A DNA stretch of 64,000 nt from assembly GCF_963259705.1 (NCBI RefSeq), contig NC_081842.1, positions 61,206,787-61,270,786 of the forward strand. Direction: 5' to 3'. Shown here in pieces: positions 50,426 to 63,960 of this stretch. Source of the DNA: Myotis daubentonii. Its lineage: Eukaryota; Chordata; Mammalia; Chiroptera; Vespertilionidae. Under the pieces are notes generated by a model. The model saw only the letters and a program-made list of their open reading frames with translations, was not told the DNA's origin and ran no database searches. Made by a program: the position numbers and the translations under genes. The stretch's first letter is position 1; every line of letters begins with the position of its first letter.

Positions 50426-50970
50426 CTATCATATACCACAAGTTCTAACCCAAGTCTGTGCACCTATCATCCAGTTAACGGAATAGAAGGCTCAGCTGGT
50501 GGATGCTGTGTAGTTGGCTGACAGGGCTGACCATCAGACTTTCTCATTCCGTTATGTTTTAAACTAGATGAGAGAGGAGTTGAGCATGACTCCCTTTCTT
50601 CATGATGCCCTGGTAACAAATCTTAAAGGGAGAAAATGGGGCCTATTATCCTATTAAAACCATCATTCTTAACACTAGACCTTAATGTAGTGCCAAATTC
50701 ATGTAACTTCTTTTAGAGTGTAACATGGCTTCTGTAAATGGAAAGAACAACCTCCAAGAGGCTTTCCTACAAGTAGTTTAAAATGAGGGGGGAAACGCAC
50801 AGCACAGCACAGACCACCTCGAGAGAGAGAAGTCTAGAGAGGGGGTGGGATGAAGGGCTGTGTGTTGAGAACTACTGGACTTCGCAGCCCAAGACAAAGT
50901 GCAATGTTTGTAGTGTAGTATTTTCTGCAAAGGTCACCCTAGAAGCATCTTGTTTCCCAGATGAGGCTTA

Positions 50971-51153
<183 letters not shown>

Positions 51154-51851
51154 TTAAAGTTAGCTTTTTGAAAGTATATTGTTAATTTTATCCGTTGCTT
51201 GCCAAGTGGTCTCATTTAGAATCATTGATAAGGTGTATCTCATATAACTGAATCACCCCCAAAGTACAAAGCAAATTTCTGTATAAATTCAAAAAAAAAT
51301 GAGAAATGCATTCTAAAGCGAAAACATTGCCCTGAAAAAATAAACTCCACAATAATAACCAACAGAAAATTAATGATCATATGATACATGTCACCATTCT
51401 AAAGTGGATGTATACCAATTTATCATATTCTGCTCTGGAGATGATCAGTCAGAGCTACACATCCAATATTATGACCATCAACTCATGATCTTGGCCACGT
51501 GATGCTTCAACTTGTCAACTGAAATTTAAGTAATTTAAATAAAGGCCTCTCTTGAATGGTATAGCAGAAATAATCCTCTCCATGAATTTATCCCCTGGTT
51601 TTCCATCCCCTTGCCTACTCATTTTCTGGCATTTCTTTTTAAAAGACTGATTTCATTATATATTTCTTTGCTTTATAAACCTGATATAAAACTTTTTTCT
51701 ATTTCATTTTTGCATAACTTTGATGATTAGTAACATTCCATCTGTTTTAATGTTTAGTAGTTAATTGACTTTACCCCTTGATAAACGGTTGTATAGTGTA
51801 TCTATTTATTTATGTGGGTCTTAGTAGTTTTTATTAGTTTGTATCAACTCA

Positions 51852-53288
51852 TCTACACTAATAAAAGAGAAACATGGTAATTGGCGTTCGACCACTACCC
51901 TTTTCATTGGCTAATCAGCGAGATATGCAAATTAACTGTCAGCCAAGATGGCGGCCGGCAGCCAGGCAGCTTGAAACTAACATGAGGCTTGGTTGCCTCA
52001 GTGACGGAGGAAACCAACGTTCCCCGCCTGCAGCTGCAGGCCTCTGAGCGGGCAGTTTAAGAAACATTGTAACAAATACGCCCAACTTCAGCCAGCAGAT
52101 TCGCAACATTGTATGCAAAGGCCAGAAACCTACTTTCAGCAGCAGAGGCCTAAGAGCTGGAGCCAAGCCTCAAGCTAAAGCTGGCCCAGAATTAAAAAAA
52201 AGAAAAAAAAAGAAAAAAAGGAGCGTTTGGGAGTTCAGTCACCCCCAGCCTGAAAACAGCCCTCAGCCCCTCACCCAGACTGGCCAGGCACCCCAGTGGG
52301 GACCCCCACCCTGATCCAGGACACCCTTCAGGGCAAACCAGCCGGCCCCACTCATGCACCAGGCCTCTACCCTATATAGTAAAAGGGTAATATGCCTCCC
52401 GGCACTGGGATCAGCGTGACAGGGGGCAGCGCCCAAACCCCCTGATCGCCCTGCGGCTCTGTGTGTGACAGGGGAAGGGGCCCCAACCCACTGAGCCACC
52501 CTGCTCTGTGCCTGATAGGGGGGAGCTCCCCCCCCCCCACGGGCCCTGCTCTGTGTGTGATGGGGTAGAGCCATAACCTCCCCATCGGCCCTGCCCTGAG
52601 TATGAGAGTGGTGGCGCCCCAAGCCCCTGATTGGTCCTGCTCTGTGGGTGATAGAGGGCGGTGCCCCAACCCCCTGATGGGCCCTGTTCTGTGAGTGACA
52701 GGGGGCAGTGCCCCAACCCCCTGATGGGCCCTGTTCTGTGAGTGACAGGGGGCAGTGCCCCAACCCCCTGATGGGCCCTGTTCTGTGAGTGACAGGGGGC
52801 AGTGCCCCAACCCTCTGATTGGCCCTGCTCTGTGCGTGACAGGGGGTGGCGCCGCAACCTCCCCATCGACCCTGCCTTGAGTGTGACAGGGGACGGTGCC
52901 CCAACCCCCCAATCGGCCCTACCCTGAGCGTGACTGGGGGTGGCATCGCAACCTCCCAATCCGCCCTGCTCTGTGCATGATGGGGCGGCGCCCCAACTCC
53001 CCAATCGGCCCTACCCTGAGCGTGACTGAGGGTGGCATCACAACCTCCCAATCTGCCCTGCTCTGTGCATGATGGGGCGGCGCCCCAACTCCCCAATCGG
53101 CCCTGCTCTGAGCCCGACCAGGGGCTGCACCTAGGGATTGGGCCTGCCCTCTGCCACCCGGGAGCAGGCCTAAGCCAGCAGGTCGTTATCTCCTGAGGGG
53201 TCCCAGACTGCGAGAGGGCACAGGCCGGGCTGAGGGACCCACCCTACCCCCCCCCCAGTGCACAAATTTTTGTGCACCGGGCCTCTAG
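51852..53288 (+). mobile_element. Non-autonomous HeliBat H12, 1.4 kb
   Basis: Host A, TCTACACTAATAAAAGAG; 3' hairpin GTGCACAAATTTTTGTGCAC, CGGGCCTCTAG. Same layout as H1: inverted CCAAT near 51907, YY1-like CAAGATGGCGGC (51944-51955), a gene-like section, then a GC-rich tandem array (52400-53110) that includes three identical 47-bp units (52666-52806). Open frames of up to 277 codons on the minus strand arise from the array. Antisense in the CFAP91 W3-W4 intron. Confidence 0.92.
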
Positions 53289-53612
53289 TATTATTAATAA
53301 TATTAAATATATTAATTACTTTTTCTTGCAAGTATTTTTATTTGTTGTTTAGCTTTTAGTCTAAGTTATGTTTTATATATTTAACTTATATTTCTTTTTT
53401 CCCACCACTACTGAACTATGCAATCTTATATTTGTTTAGCTAATCTGACGGTGGTGTATGTTGCTGCCAATTGAGAATCACAATAGATAATCCTAATCAC
53501 TAGTATAAAAGATTTAAAGTACTGCTCATATCAAGGCATAGGAAGACCCTCCTCCTCAGGAGGTATATATATACATAAATTATGTATTTAATTTATACTG
53601 AACTTGTAATTA

Positions 53613-53942
<330 letters not shown>

Positions 53943-54087
53943 TCACTGCAGGGGCAAAGTCACACTAAAAACAGAAGTCTGTCATTTGTGACCCAGGCAG
54001 AAGTGATAGAGCTGATCTGTTAGTGTCCAAATTAGAACTCATCAAAAAATCTCTCTTTTTGTTTGTTCGTTTGTTAATCCTCACCCA

Positions 54088-54154
54088 AGGATATTTTTTT
54101 CCATTGATTTTTAGAGAAAGTGAAAGAGAGGGAGAGGTGGGGGGGGGGAGGGGG

Positions 54155-54208
<54 letters not shown>

Positions 54209-54378
54209 TTAATGTGAAACAGACACATTGTTTGGTTGGCTCCTGCAACCAGGGCTGGGGAATGGGGGCTGAGGATCGAATCCGCAACCCAAGTATGTGC
54301 CCTTGATCTGGAATCAAATCTGAGGCTCTTGGGTGCATGGGCTGATGCTCCAACCACTGGAAAACAGCAGCCAGGGCT
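54088..54378 (-). repeat. Ves SINE, older tail subtype, minus
   Basis: Starts AATCCTCACCCAAGGATATTT, then a G-run and a GA repeat (54158-54204), then inverted B box CTGGAATCAAATCTGAGG and CCAACCACTGG. Sense relative to CFAP91. Confidence 0.82.
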
Positions 54379-55125
54379 CTTTTATAAAAGCATTCCAAGC
54401 TCTGAGCCAAGAAGAGATAGTCAATAAACATTTGTTAAATAAATGAAAGAAATTCAAAGTAACTGAAAAAGACATGCTCAATGGAGACTAAGGTAATTAA
54501 TTATTCTTTTCCTAGGAAAATAATTAAAAAGGAGAGAAGACTATAGATTTTTCAACAATCTCTGTCCATCTTGACTAACCCCAGAATAAATTAAAATATG
54601 TCAAATTCTGGAAACAATGTATGTTGACAATATCTAAATGCAGCTAGTGAAGTTAAAACCTATTTTCTCACATCAAGAAAAAATTAAAAGTTAAACTCAC
54701 TAAAAATAATTTTTAAATAATTAATTTTTGTAATTGCTTTACTTTTGCTAGGAAATGACAATTTTGAATGATTTTTTTAAATGTGATTATATTGCTATTA
54801 TGTATATAAATTCCTAATTGGCATATATAATTGATAATATTTTTATAAGTAAATCAATTACTTAATATAGCTATAAAGTTAAGTATCATGGTAATTAATT
54901 TAAATTTTACTTTAAAATTTTTATTTAGTCATTCTTAATCTGCCATTGACTCCTCTTTTTATGTATAAAGTACAGATATACTTGTAGTACATAAACAGAT
55001 ATACAGTATACCTGTGTATTAAAATTTCATGGGAGGGGTGAATAGGAAAAAAGATGTCTGAATGTCTATTTTAGGAAATGATGATGAATAAAAGGTTGAG
55101 AAACAGGCCTCTGTCCAGGAACATC

Positions 55126-55132
<7 letters not shown>

Positions 55133-55167
<35 letters not shown>

Positions 55168-55168
55168 C
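55133..55168. repeat. AC microsatellite
   Basis: Near-perfect AC dinucleotide run in the CFAP91 W2-W3 intron. Confidence 0.95.
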
Positions 55169-55378
55169 CATCAATAGCTTAACTACTTGTCAGAACATCA
55201 TTACTTGATTTTCTTAGTAAGGAATTTTCCTCCACTCTTCTACTTTTGAGAAATAACTCATCTCCCATCTGCTACTTATTTAATAACACTAGGACCAAAC
55301 CAGAATTATGTCATAGTTAAATCAGGTTTGATCAGAGATCCAAAGCAAAGCCAACGTTTCCATTCTCTTCATTGTTCA

Positions 55379-55552
<174 letters not shown>

Positions 55553-55743
55553 TCAAGCACATGACAAAACAAAGAAGCATACGGCACCACAAACAGGTGT
55601 TCTACCAGAAAGGGAGCACCTGCCATCAACAGGGTCTCCTCTTTAAACTGGTATCATAGTCACATATTTTTAAAAGACCACCTTAGCAAAAGTGTGACAA
55701 ATGGTGGTCTGGGAGTGACAGCTCAATGGTGAGTATATAATGG

Positions 55744-55745
<2 letters not shown>

Positions 55746-55803
<58 letters not shown>
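55746..55803. repeat. TA microsatellite, about 29 repeats
   Basis: Uninterrupted TA run of 58 bp, 196 bp from exon W2. It is likely to be polymorphic and prone to assembly error. Confidence 0.97.
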
Positions 55804-55806
<3 letters not shown>

Positions 55807-56172
55807 GTTCTGAAGGCCAAACAAGTGTGCCAGATGGATGGGGCAAAATCAGGGTTCTCTCGGCAGATGGGCCTAAGTGAACAAGAAGTTCATGCACGGT
55901 TCCAGGTCAACTGGCTGCTAGAGGGCTACGTGACGAGAGTGAAGAGAAAACGAGGGTGTGGCATGCTATCCTAAGTAGTTAATGTGAAAATGCCAGTGTC
56001 TGCACCTCCAGGTACTTGGTCAACTTTTGTTACCTTTACCTTGTCCTCCTGGAGTTACCTTGCTCGTGTGCATACAGCCACATACAAATGACTTTAAAAT
56101 CCTTACCTCCAGCCCAGACCTTTCTGAGCCAGGATTTCTGTCAAATCTCTAGCTATTCCCTGACAACTTCAA

Positions 56173-56460
56173 AAACCCACTCATTTTTGTTCCCCCAGAA
56201 ACCCACTCATTTTGTTCCCCCAGAAACCCACTCATTTTGTTCACCCAGAAACCCACTCATTTTGTTCCCCGGAAACCCACTCATTTTGTTCCCCGGAAAC
56301 CCACTCATTTTGTTCCCCCAGAAACCCACTCATTTTGTTCCCCGGAAACCCACTCATTTTGTTCCCCGGAAACCCACTCATTTTGTTCCTCCCAGAAACC
56401 CACTCATTTTGTTCCCCAGAAACCCACTCATTTTGTTCCCCCAGAAACCCACCCATTCTC
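56173..56460. repeat. 24-26 bp minisatellite, about 12 units
   Basis: Units AAACCCACTCATTTTGTT plus a variable C-rich end (CCCCGG, CCCCAG, CCCCCAG, CCTCCCAG). The first unit has one extra T and the last is degenerate. Unit lengths mix 24, 25 and 26 bp, which keeps three plus-strand frames and one minus-strand frame open by chance. Intronic in CFAP91. Confidence 0.95.
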
Positions 56461-57184
56461 TTACATCATTTTCCCTCCTCTAGGGATCCCACCTCTAAAA
56501 CGCTTCTTGCCTCCATTCCCTAGCTCGCATTCGTGTCATCTCTCCTAACTCCGACTCTTGTTGCCCCTTCAGTCTTTCCCCGTTCAATCCTTGTTTCACA
56601 GAGCTAGCAAGACTTTCCTTCCTATAACAGAGATTTAGACATTTCACTCCTGCTTCAAAATTCATACAGTAATTTATCCAGTTATTCATTTGCCAAGTAC
56701 TTATTAAGTGCTCACCATGTGCCAGGCAAACAACGATGAGCCAGACAAAGCCCCTTCTCAGAAGAAGCACTTTCTAGAGGAGTGGGCATATAAACCAGCA
56801 TTCACCACACAAGGAGATAAACCCCAGGCCCGAAGAATGAAGAGATTTCTGTGGGAGAAGAGACATAGCACCACGTCTAGCTATTCCCGGTTGGTGGGGG
56901 GAGGGGGGAGGAGTGGGCGGTGGGCAAGGCTTCCTTAGAGGACTTCCTTAACTGCAGTCTGGAGGACAGGCAAGGACTGAGATCTGCCACACTGACAAGG
57001 GAAAGGTGAGGCCTCCGCAGAGGGAGCTAAAGGTCTGACTCAGAAGGACTCAAGACAGAGCTAACGTGTCATAGATGGGGCTTCTCACAGTGAATATGGA
57101 GGTGAGGGTGGGGAAGCAGGGACAAGTCAATATGGAGGGAGATTTTTAAAAGTAAGCCACACACCAACGGTCACCTTTCATCTA

Positions 57185-57320
57185 GAGTTAGAAATCCTAG
57201 GTTCAAGTCTCAACTTCATCACTTGCCTCAGTGTCTTCAGTCACAAAATGGACAAAATAATGGTATCTATCCCATTAGGCTGTTGTGAGCATTAAATGAG
57301 TTACAGTATACAACGTGCTG
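57185..57320 (-). repeat. MIR fragment
   Basis: AATCCTAGGTTCAAGTCTC, CAGTCACAAAATGGACAAAATAA and TGAGCATTAAATGAG are reverse MIR landmarks. Confidence 0.75.
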
Positions 57321-57321
57321 G

Positions 57322-57500
57322 AACAGCAGTTCTCAAACTTGAACATGCATCCGGTAATCTGGAGGGCTTGCTCTGGCACAGACTGCTGCTCCCCACCCTG
57401 ATTCAGTGTGTGGGGATAGGCTGAGAATCTGTATTTTAACAAGTTTACAGATCATGCTGATGCTGCTGGTCTATGGACCACATGTTCAGAACTATTGACT
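57322..57500 (+). mobile_element. MER5A-type hAT-Charlie relic
   Basis: CAGCAGTTCTCAAACTTGAAC, AATCTGGAGGGCTTG, GATTCAGTGTGTGGGG and GATGCTGCTGGTCTATGGACC match MER5A landmarks in order. Confidence 0.8.
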
Positions 57501-58040
57501 TGGAACTTGGTTCCAGCACATAATAAGCACTTTATAAGTGAGCTATGCTCTGTGAAATCGTCATCATCATCATCATCGTCGCTGATATTGCTGTCCACCT
57601 GATGGCTACTTACTCATCCTTCAACACCCAGCTCAGGGGCTACCTCCTCTCCGTAGTTTCCCCCACTCTCCACCCACCTCAGACAGAGCTGATGATTCTC
57701 TCGCCTGGGTCCTGCTGGCACTGTGTATAGAGAGGAGCACATCACCTGATGGGCCCTGCTGGAGAGTTGTTGGTCTGAAGGTCTTTTGCTCCACCCTTGA
57801 CCACCGCCCCTCCCCACTCCAGTGGACCATGAGGAACGCTGCCAGGGCATAGCAATTCCTATTATTCCTGTTTCCCCAGCTCACAGCACAGAGCCTGGCA
57901 CAGAGGAAAGGTGCAAAACATGTTTATTAAAATTACCCTAAGTTTAACGAAAGTACTCTCTTTCTTAGGTGATGTCTTCATTCTAGCCAGATATATTTTT
58001 AATATTTTTAATGTCCTTCTGACAAGAATATAGCTCTCCA

Positions 58041-58243
58041 GCCCAGCTGGTGTGGCAAAAATGGTTGAGCGTCAACCTATGAACAAAAGGTCATGATTCG
58101 ATTCACAGTAAGGGCACATGTCCAGGCAGGGTGCATGCAGGAAGCAGCCAATCAATGATTCTCTCTCATCATTGATGTTTCTATCTTTCTCTCCTTCTCC
58201 ATTCCTCGCTGAAATCAATAAAAATATATATTTTTTAAAATAG
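58041..58243 (+). repeat. Ves SINE, plus, 12-bp target duplication
   Basis: GCCCAGCTGGTGTGGC, ATGATTCGATTCACAG, CCAATCAATGATTCTC, AAATCAATAAAAATATAT. Perfect TATAGCTCTCCA on both sides (58029-58040, 58244-58255). Confidence 0.93.
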
Positions 58244-59232
58244 TATAGCTCTCCAAATTGCAGCAATAAATTTACATTTCTGCATCCAGAATTGGGTATT
58301 TACTACCTATTTTGCTCCAAATGCTATTTTCTATTAAATTGCAAGTTTTTAACAAAACATCATTGTCCTGCTTCAGGGTGAATCAGAAGGTGCAAAAAGA
58401 TAAACATATTTTGAATTCAGAACCACACTAAGTTTCAGAGTCTCTTGGTCCCTAACTCTCTTATGTGTGAGCATGCTGTCCGGGGCTTTGGTAGCATTGC
58501 TACAAGTAATAAAGTACCTCATTACAGCCTGAAAAAAGAACAATCTTGGTGTAGGTTCCCTCTTTTTCTTTCTTCCTAAGGAGTTGTTATTCTACATATT
58601 CTAGGGACAACCTCATTAACTGAAAATATATCAGTTAAAATGATTGAAAACTTAACCAAATTACCTCAGTATATTGTCACTTATGTGCTGTGAGCTCATC
58701 TCTTAATTGAAGAATTTCACAATTTGGCTTTTACATAGAAAATGCCCCATTAGCTCTCTCTGGAACCCACGGAGTTCTGCCTGTGAATTCGGTACTAGGG
58801 GGATAAGAAACAGGATCAGCTAGGAGGCTGTTTGATGGATATGAGGAGGGCCAAGACCTAGGGGAGTGGCACGGGAATGAACTGAAAGGGACAGTTTGAA
58901 AGGCATTATGCAAAAGTTAGTGGGGTTCTGTGATAGCCTAGATTAGAGACTAAAGAGAAAAGGGAAGAGGAGAAGCAGAGGTGCCTTGAGGAATTGCTCC
59001 GAGCTGGTTCCATGCTGCCTTGCACACACAGAGGCCACTGTACCTTTTTATATCAATGGAGAGAAAACTGTAGAGCTATTGTTCCTGGAAGAACCAGAAA
59101 CCCAATTTCCTGTCTATATAGGTTGAGGATTACTTTTAAACCTAACACATTTGGAAAAATGCTTTATAGGTAAAAAGTGTTAATGTTACTCCCATCAGCG
59201 TGAGAGCCATCGTCTGGGGGATCGAGAACCTA

Positions 59233-59433
<201 letters not shown>

Positions 59434-59543
59434 TTAGAAACACATGGACAAATTCATGTACCTGCCAGTATTTCATTTACTCCCTTTCAGCTCCTGTCCT
59501 CTCTACACTTAAGGTTACATTGGGATGTAATATTAGGGAACAC

Positions 59544-59749
59544 CCTCAACCTTTCTGGCCCTTTAAATACAGTTCCTCATGTTGTGACCCAACCATAAAA
59601 TTATTTTCGTTGCTACTTCATAACTGTAATGTTGCTACTGTTATGAATCATAATGTAAATATCTGATATGCAGGATGGTCTTAGGCGACCCCTGTGAAAG
59701 GGTCGTTCGACCACCAAAGGGGTCGCGACCCACAGGTTGAGAACCGCTG
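59544..59749 (+). mobile_element. SPIN non-autonomous hAT, copy 3, 5'-truncated
   Basis: Starts inside the left TIR (CTCAACCTTTCTGGCCC) and is otherwise full length to GAGAACCGCTG, followed by CTCTAGAT with the CTAG core. The left TIR and target copy are lost. Confidence 0.9.
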
Positions 59750-60020
59750 CTCTAGATGTACCTCCCAGCTGTGCCTTGCACTGCTTCTTGTTAGTAAGTC
59801 AGCCAGAAGAAATTTTAGGTGCATATAAGATGCCGGAAAATATTTGAAAAATATTATGTGGCTACTGAACAATCACATCTTGATATGCCCTGTATTAGAC
59901 AAATCTATTTTTTTTTAAATACAAAGAAATATCAAAGTATACAGAAAGTCACAATTTATATGTTTCTCCATAAATGCTTTGCACCTGTTTTTGTTTTTAT
60001 TTTTTTAAAGTATTTGCATT

Positions 60021-60293
60021 TTTTTATTGTCTACAATTTTACATATGTCTCCTTTTTCCCCAATTGACACCCTTCCAGTCATTCCCACCCCGGGCAAGCC
60101 CCCCATATCCCAGTGTCTGTGTCCATTGGTTATGCTAATATGCATGCATACAAGTCCTTTGGTTGCTCTCTAACCTCCCCCCCTCCCCTGCCATTTGTCT
60201 CTGGATCTATTCTTGTTCATCAAATTATGTTGATTATTATATCCCACATATGAGTGAGATCATGTGATATTTATCTTTCTCCAACTGGCTTAT
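60021..60293 (-). mobile_element. 5'-truncated L1, 3' UTR and ORF2 end
   Basis: Same 3'-UTR family as the L1s at 17.0 and 32.0 kb (GTGTCTGTGTCCATTGG, ATGCATGCATACAAGTCC), ending in the complement of GLIYEIN-type ORF2 end (GAGTGAGATCATGTGATATT). Flanking TTTTTATTTTTTTAARGTATTTGCA copies mark the target duplication. Confidence 0.85.
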
Positions 60294-60327
60294 TTTTATT
60301 TTTTTAAGTATTTGCACTTTTTTAAAA

Positions 60328-60536
60328 CATAATTTTAATGATTCAGAGAGGAAGGGAGAGGGAGAGAGAGACAGAAACTTCGATGGCGAGAGAGAATTAT
60401 TGATTGGCTGCCTCCTGCATGGCCCCTCCTGGGGATCAAGCCCGCAACCTGGACATGTGCCCTTGACCAGAATCAAACCCAGGACCCTTCAGTCCGAGGG
60501 ACGATGCTCTATCCACTGAGCCAAACTGGCTAGGGC
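60328..60536 (-). repeat. Ves SINE, minus
   Basis: TAATGATTCAGAGAGGAAGGG ... CCAGAATCAAACCCAGG ... CACTGAGCCAAACTGGCTAG. Confidence 0.87.
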
Positions 60537-60539
60537 TAT

Positions 60540-62400
60540 ACCTGTATTTATTAAGTGATTTCTTAGGTATTTTGTTATTTGTTGCTATTAAAAATATTAT
60601 TTTTTCAATATTTCTAATTAGATATTGTTAACATATAGGAAGGCTACTGAGGTTTGTATGTTGATTTCATAATCAACTATCCTGTTGACCTCAAGTTCTT
60701 AATTCTAAAAATTTGTTATTTCATTTGATTTTTTTAAATGAGCACATCATCTGCAGATAAAGATAGTTTTGCTTCTTTGTAATACTCATATCTCACTTCT
60801 TTTCTTTTCTCTTACTGCACTGACTCAGTATTTTTCAACCGAGGTACTATTGCTGCCACATTGGATAATCATTTGTTGCACGGGACTGCCCCATACAAGA
60901 CAGGATGTTTAGTATTATTACAGCCTCCCACCCAACTACATCCATGTGCTAAATGCCAGGAGCACTTGTTAGTCATTATCACATACAAAAATGCCGCCAT
61001 ATTTCCAAATGTCCCTGGGGGCAAGGTGTTATAACTCAATAAGCCCTGGGCTAGGATGTTCTCTGCATTGCTAAGTAACAGTGGTGATGAAGAGGTCACT
61101 GCCTTTTCTTCACATTAAGGTAAAGCGTCCAAAGTTTCACCTTTAGTATCCTATTTATTGAAGGCTATGGTAGACACCTTTTATTATATTACTTTTTCTT
61201 CTGATTCCAGTTTATTTCGACTTTATATCATAAATGAGTTCTGAATGTTATCAAACACTTTTTTTGTACCTATTGAAGCATTTTCCCAACATTTTCTGTT
61301 AAAATGATAAATTACATTGGTTTTCTGATATGTACTAAACTTGAATTTATGTGATTAACCAACCTGTTTATGACAAGTCATCTTTTAAAACACTGCAAGA
61401 TTTGATTGATGGTATTTCATTTAGAATTTTTGCATTTTCTTCGTGAGACAGCCCTGTAGTTTTCCGTTTTAGTATTATCCTTATTCGGTTTTCAAATTAA
61501 GGCTACACTAGCTTCATAAAATGAATAAATTAACTTTATCCTCTCTTTCTATTTGCTGGAAAATTTGCATAAAATAGAGTTTATTCCTTAAAGGGGTGGT
61601 AAACATATCTGAAAAACTATTTAGTCCTAGTGCTCTTAAAAGAAATTTTTTACCAAGTCATTTTCTACAGTTATTCTATTCATGTTTGCTATTTCTTCTT
61701 GAAACCAACTTAGTAATTTATATTTTCTTTAAAAATTGTGTAATTTATCTATTTTTAAAATATAGGGCAAAAGATATGCATAGTATTTTCTTACAGTCCT
61801 TAAGTCATTTACTCTGTGGTTATGTCCCTTGCTGATCCTAATACACATTTTTTGTATCTCTGTCTTTTGTCTTGCTATTTCCAACAAGAAGTTTGGCTAT
61901 ATTATTAATCTTTATCCAAAAAATTACTTTATGGTCCTCATGACCACTTCTTTTGCCTTTTTTAAGATCTGTAGTATTAATTTCTGATTTAAGTTATATT
62001 TCACTTAACTTGTGAAGATTAAATAAATTAAAAATGTAAAGCACTTGCAAATACTTTCTCCCATCTGTGGCTTGCCTTTTCACTGTCTTAAATGTGGGGG
62101 CTTTTTGGTGAAAAGAAGTTCTTAGTTCTAATGTGATCCAATTTATCATTTTCCCCTTTATTGTTAGCATTTCATCTTTGTCTTAAGTCAGATGACATTT
62201 ATCTGTGAGTTAATTTCTGGACTCTATTGTGTAACAATGATATATTTGTCTATCTTTGCAACTATGCCATAGTTTTTAGTTACTAAAGCTTTATAGTAAG
62301 TCTTTATATCTGGTAGTGTATATTTGTTCTGTTTTCTCACATTTGCCTTGGCTACTTTTGACCCTTTCAGATTCCCCTATTAATTTTAGAATCAGGTTAT

Positions 62401-62434
<34 letters not shown>

Positions 62435-63960
62435 CTGTTGGGTTTTTTTTATTGAGACTGCATTGAAGTAGGAATCAGAATTAAAGTTCATTTTTTTGCA
62501 CATAAATATGTAATTGTTTCACCACCATTTATTTGAAAAGGCCTCCTTTCCTCCACTGAATCACAGTGGCATCTTTCTCAAATCAAATGACTACAAATAT
62601 AGTGAGGGATCTGTCGGGTCAAAGGAGCCTAGAACCATTAATTACCTGCAATGCTACAGCCAAGTCTTCCACATTTCGTTTCTTAATATATAGTCAGATC
62701 CACATCAGCCTGGCCATGGCCTACCACACACAAACTCTTTTATGTGAAGCACATTAATCATCTTTCCTACCCAAATCGACTCTAGTCCCTACTAATTTTT
62801 GATAGCTTAATCTGAAAGAGGCACATTAAAATCCACATGAGTAGGGAATTGTCTATTTCTTCTCATGATTTAACCAATTTTTGCTTTACATTTTGAGTCC
62901 ACATATGTTACCTATAAGTTCATGAAAGATATAGCTATACTAATAATAGCCTAGAACAAGTGGTTGTCACACCCTCACGTCATCACAAGATGGCTGTGTG
63001 CACAGTGGAGGTGGGGCCCAGCGGCCGCTCCACGCAGTGAGGCCTGGGGGTCCTGTGGCTCTGCACAGCATGGAGGAGGCCGTCCCGGCAGAGGAGGCGG
63101 GTCGCAGCAGGGGAGGGCAGTTGGGGGCGATCAGGCCAGCAGGGGAGGGCAGTTGGGGGTGATCAGTCAGGCAGAAGCAGTTAGAAATCAGGAAGGCAGG
63201 CAGGCAGGTGAGTGGTTAGGAGCCAGCGGTCCTGGATTATGAGAGGGATGTCCGACTACCGGTCCCAGATTGGAGAGGGTGCAGGCTGGGCTGAGGGACA
63301 ACCCTCACCCCCCAGGCATGAATTTCATGCACCAGGCCTCTAGTCCTTTTATAACTGTTACATGTACTTCATTTTTCCTTTTAATGTTTTCTGATTAACT
63401 TTGGTCTAATATTAACATTGCTACATGAACTTTCTTTGAGTTATCTATCAGTATATTTTTCACCTCTTTATTTTCAACATTTCAGTGCTACTTTATAGAT
63501 AGCAAGCTGCTTTTGCTGGGTTTGTATTAGTCCAACCCACTAATATTTTTAATAAGCAAGTTTAAGTCACTTTTATGTATTTTGATTACCAAAATATTTG
63601 AACACTTTTCTGATATCTTATTATGTATTTTCTATTGACTATGTTTTTCCTTTGCTTTTCCCCTTTTCTGCTCTCTGTTATTTCCTCTCTTCCCCACTAC
63701 CATTTGTGAAACAATATATTTCTTCTTTTTTTTAGAGGTCACCCCTAAAGTTTTTAACTTAGAAATTTCCACTCATAGTTTTCTAATAAAGTCTAATGCT
63801 AATTAGTAGTCCTTTCAATGATTCCAGTTGGTTCTTTTAATGGCTCCCATTCTTGCTTTCATTGTTGCTATTTCCCCCTTCATCTCTTTGAGGATTTAAA
63901 AAGTACACCTAAGTCCTTTTCAACTTGCTCCATTTACTTACTTTGCTCAATCAGTTATTC
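60540..63960 (-). repeat. Ancient L1 sequence, interrupted
   Basis: T-rich sequence with eroded L1 ORF2 phrases in minus orientation (TTGACCTCAAGTTCTTAATTC, TCATCTGCAGATAAAGATAG, CTTTTCACTGTCTTAAATG). Interrupted by a hAT-Charlie-like relic (about 60826-61050), a CA repeat (62407-62434) and HeliBat H13. No CFAP91 exon was found here. Confidence 0.55.
62934..63343 (+). mobile_element. HeliBat H13
   Basis: Eroded 5' end CTATACTAATAATAGCCTAG; 3' end GCATGAATTTCATGC hairpin, ACCAGGCCTCTAG, host T. The interior has CAAGATGGCTG (62986-62996) and a GATCAGKCAGGCAG array related, in the opposite sense, to that of H7. Confidence 0.85.

Noticed and set aside
52263..53096. 277-codon and overlapping minus-strand open frames
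   Set aside because: They translate the 47-60 bp tandem array of HeliBat H12 in several frames at once; no domain and no splice context.
56173..56460. CRISPR-like direct repeat array
   Set aside because: Units are contiguous with no spacers, and the genome is mammalian.
56016..56548. Three overlapping plus-strand frames with KPTHFV/ETHSFCSP repeats
   Set aside because: Minisatellite unit lengths keep all frames open; intronic, no splice or family support.
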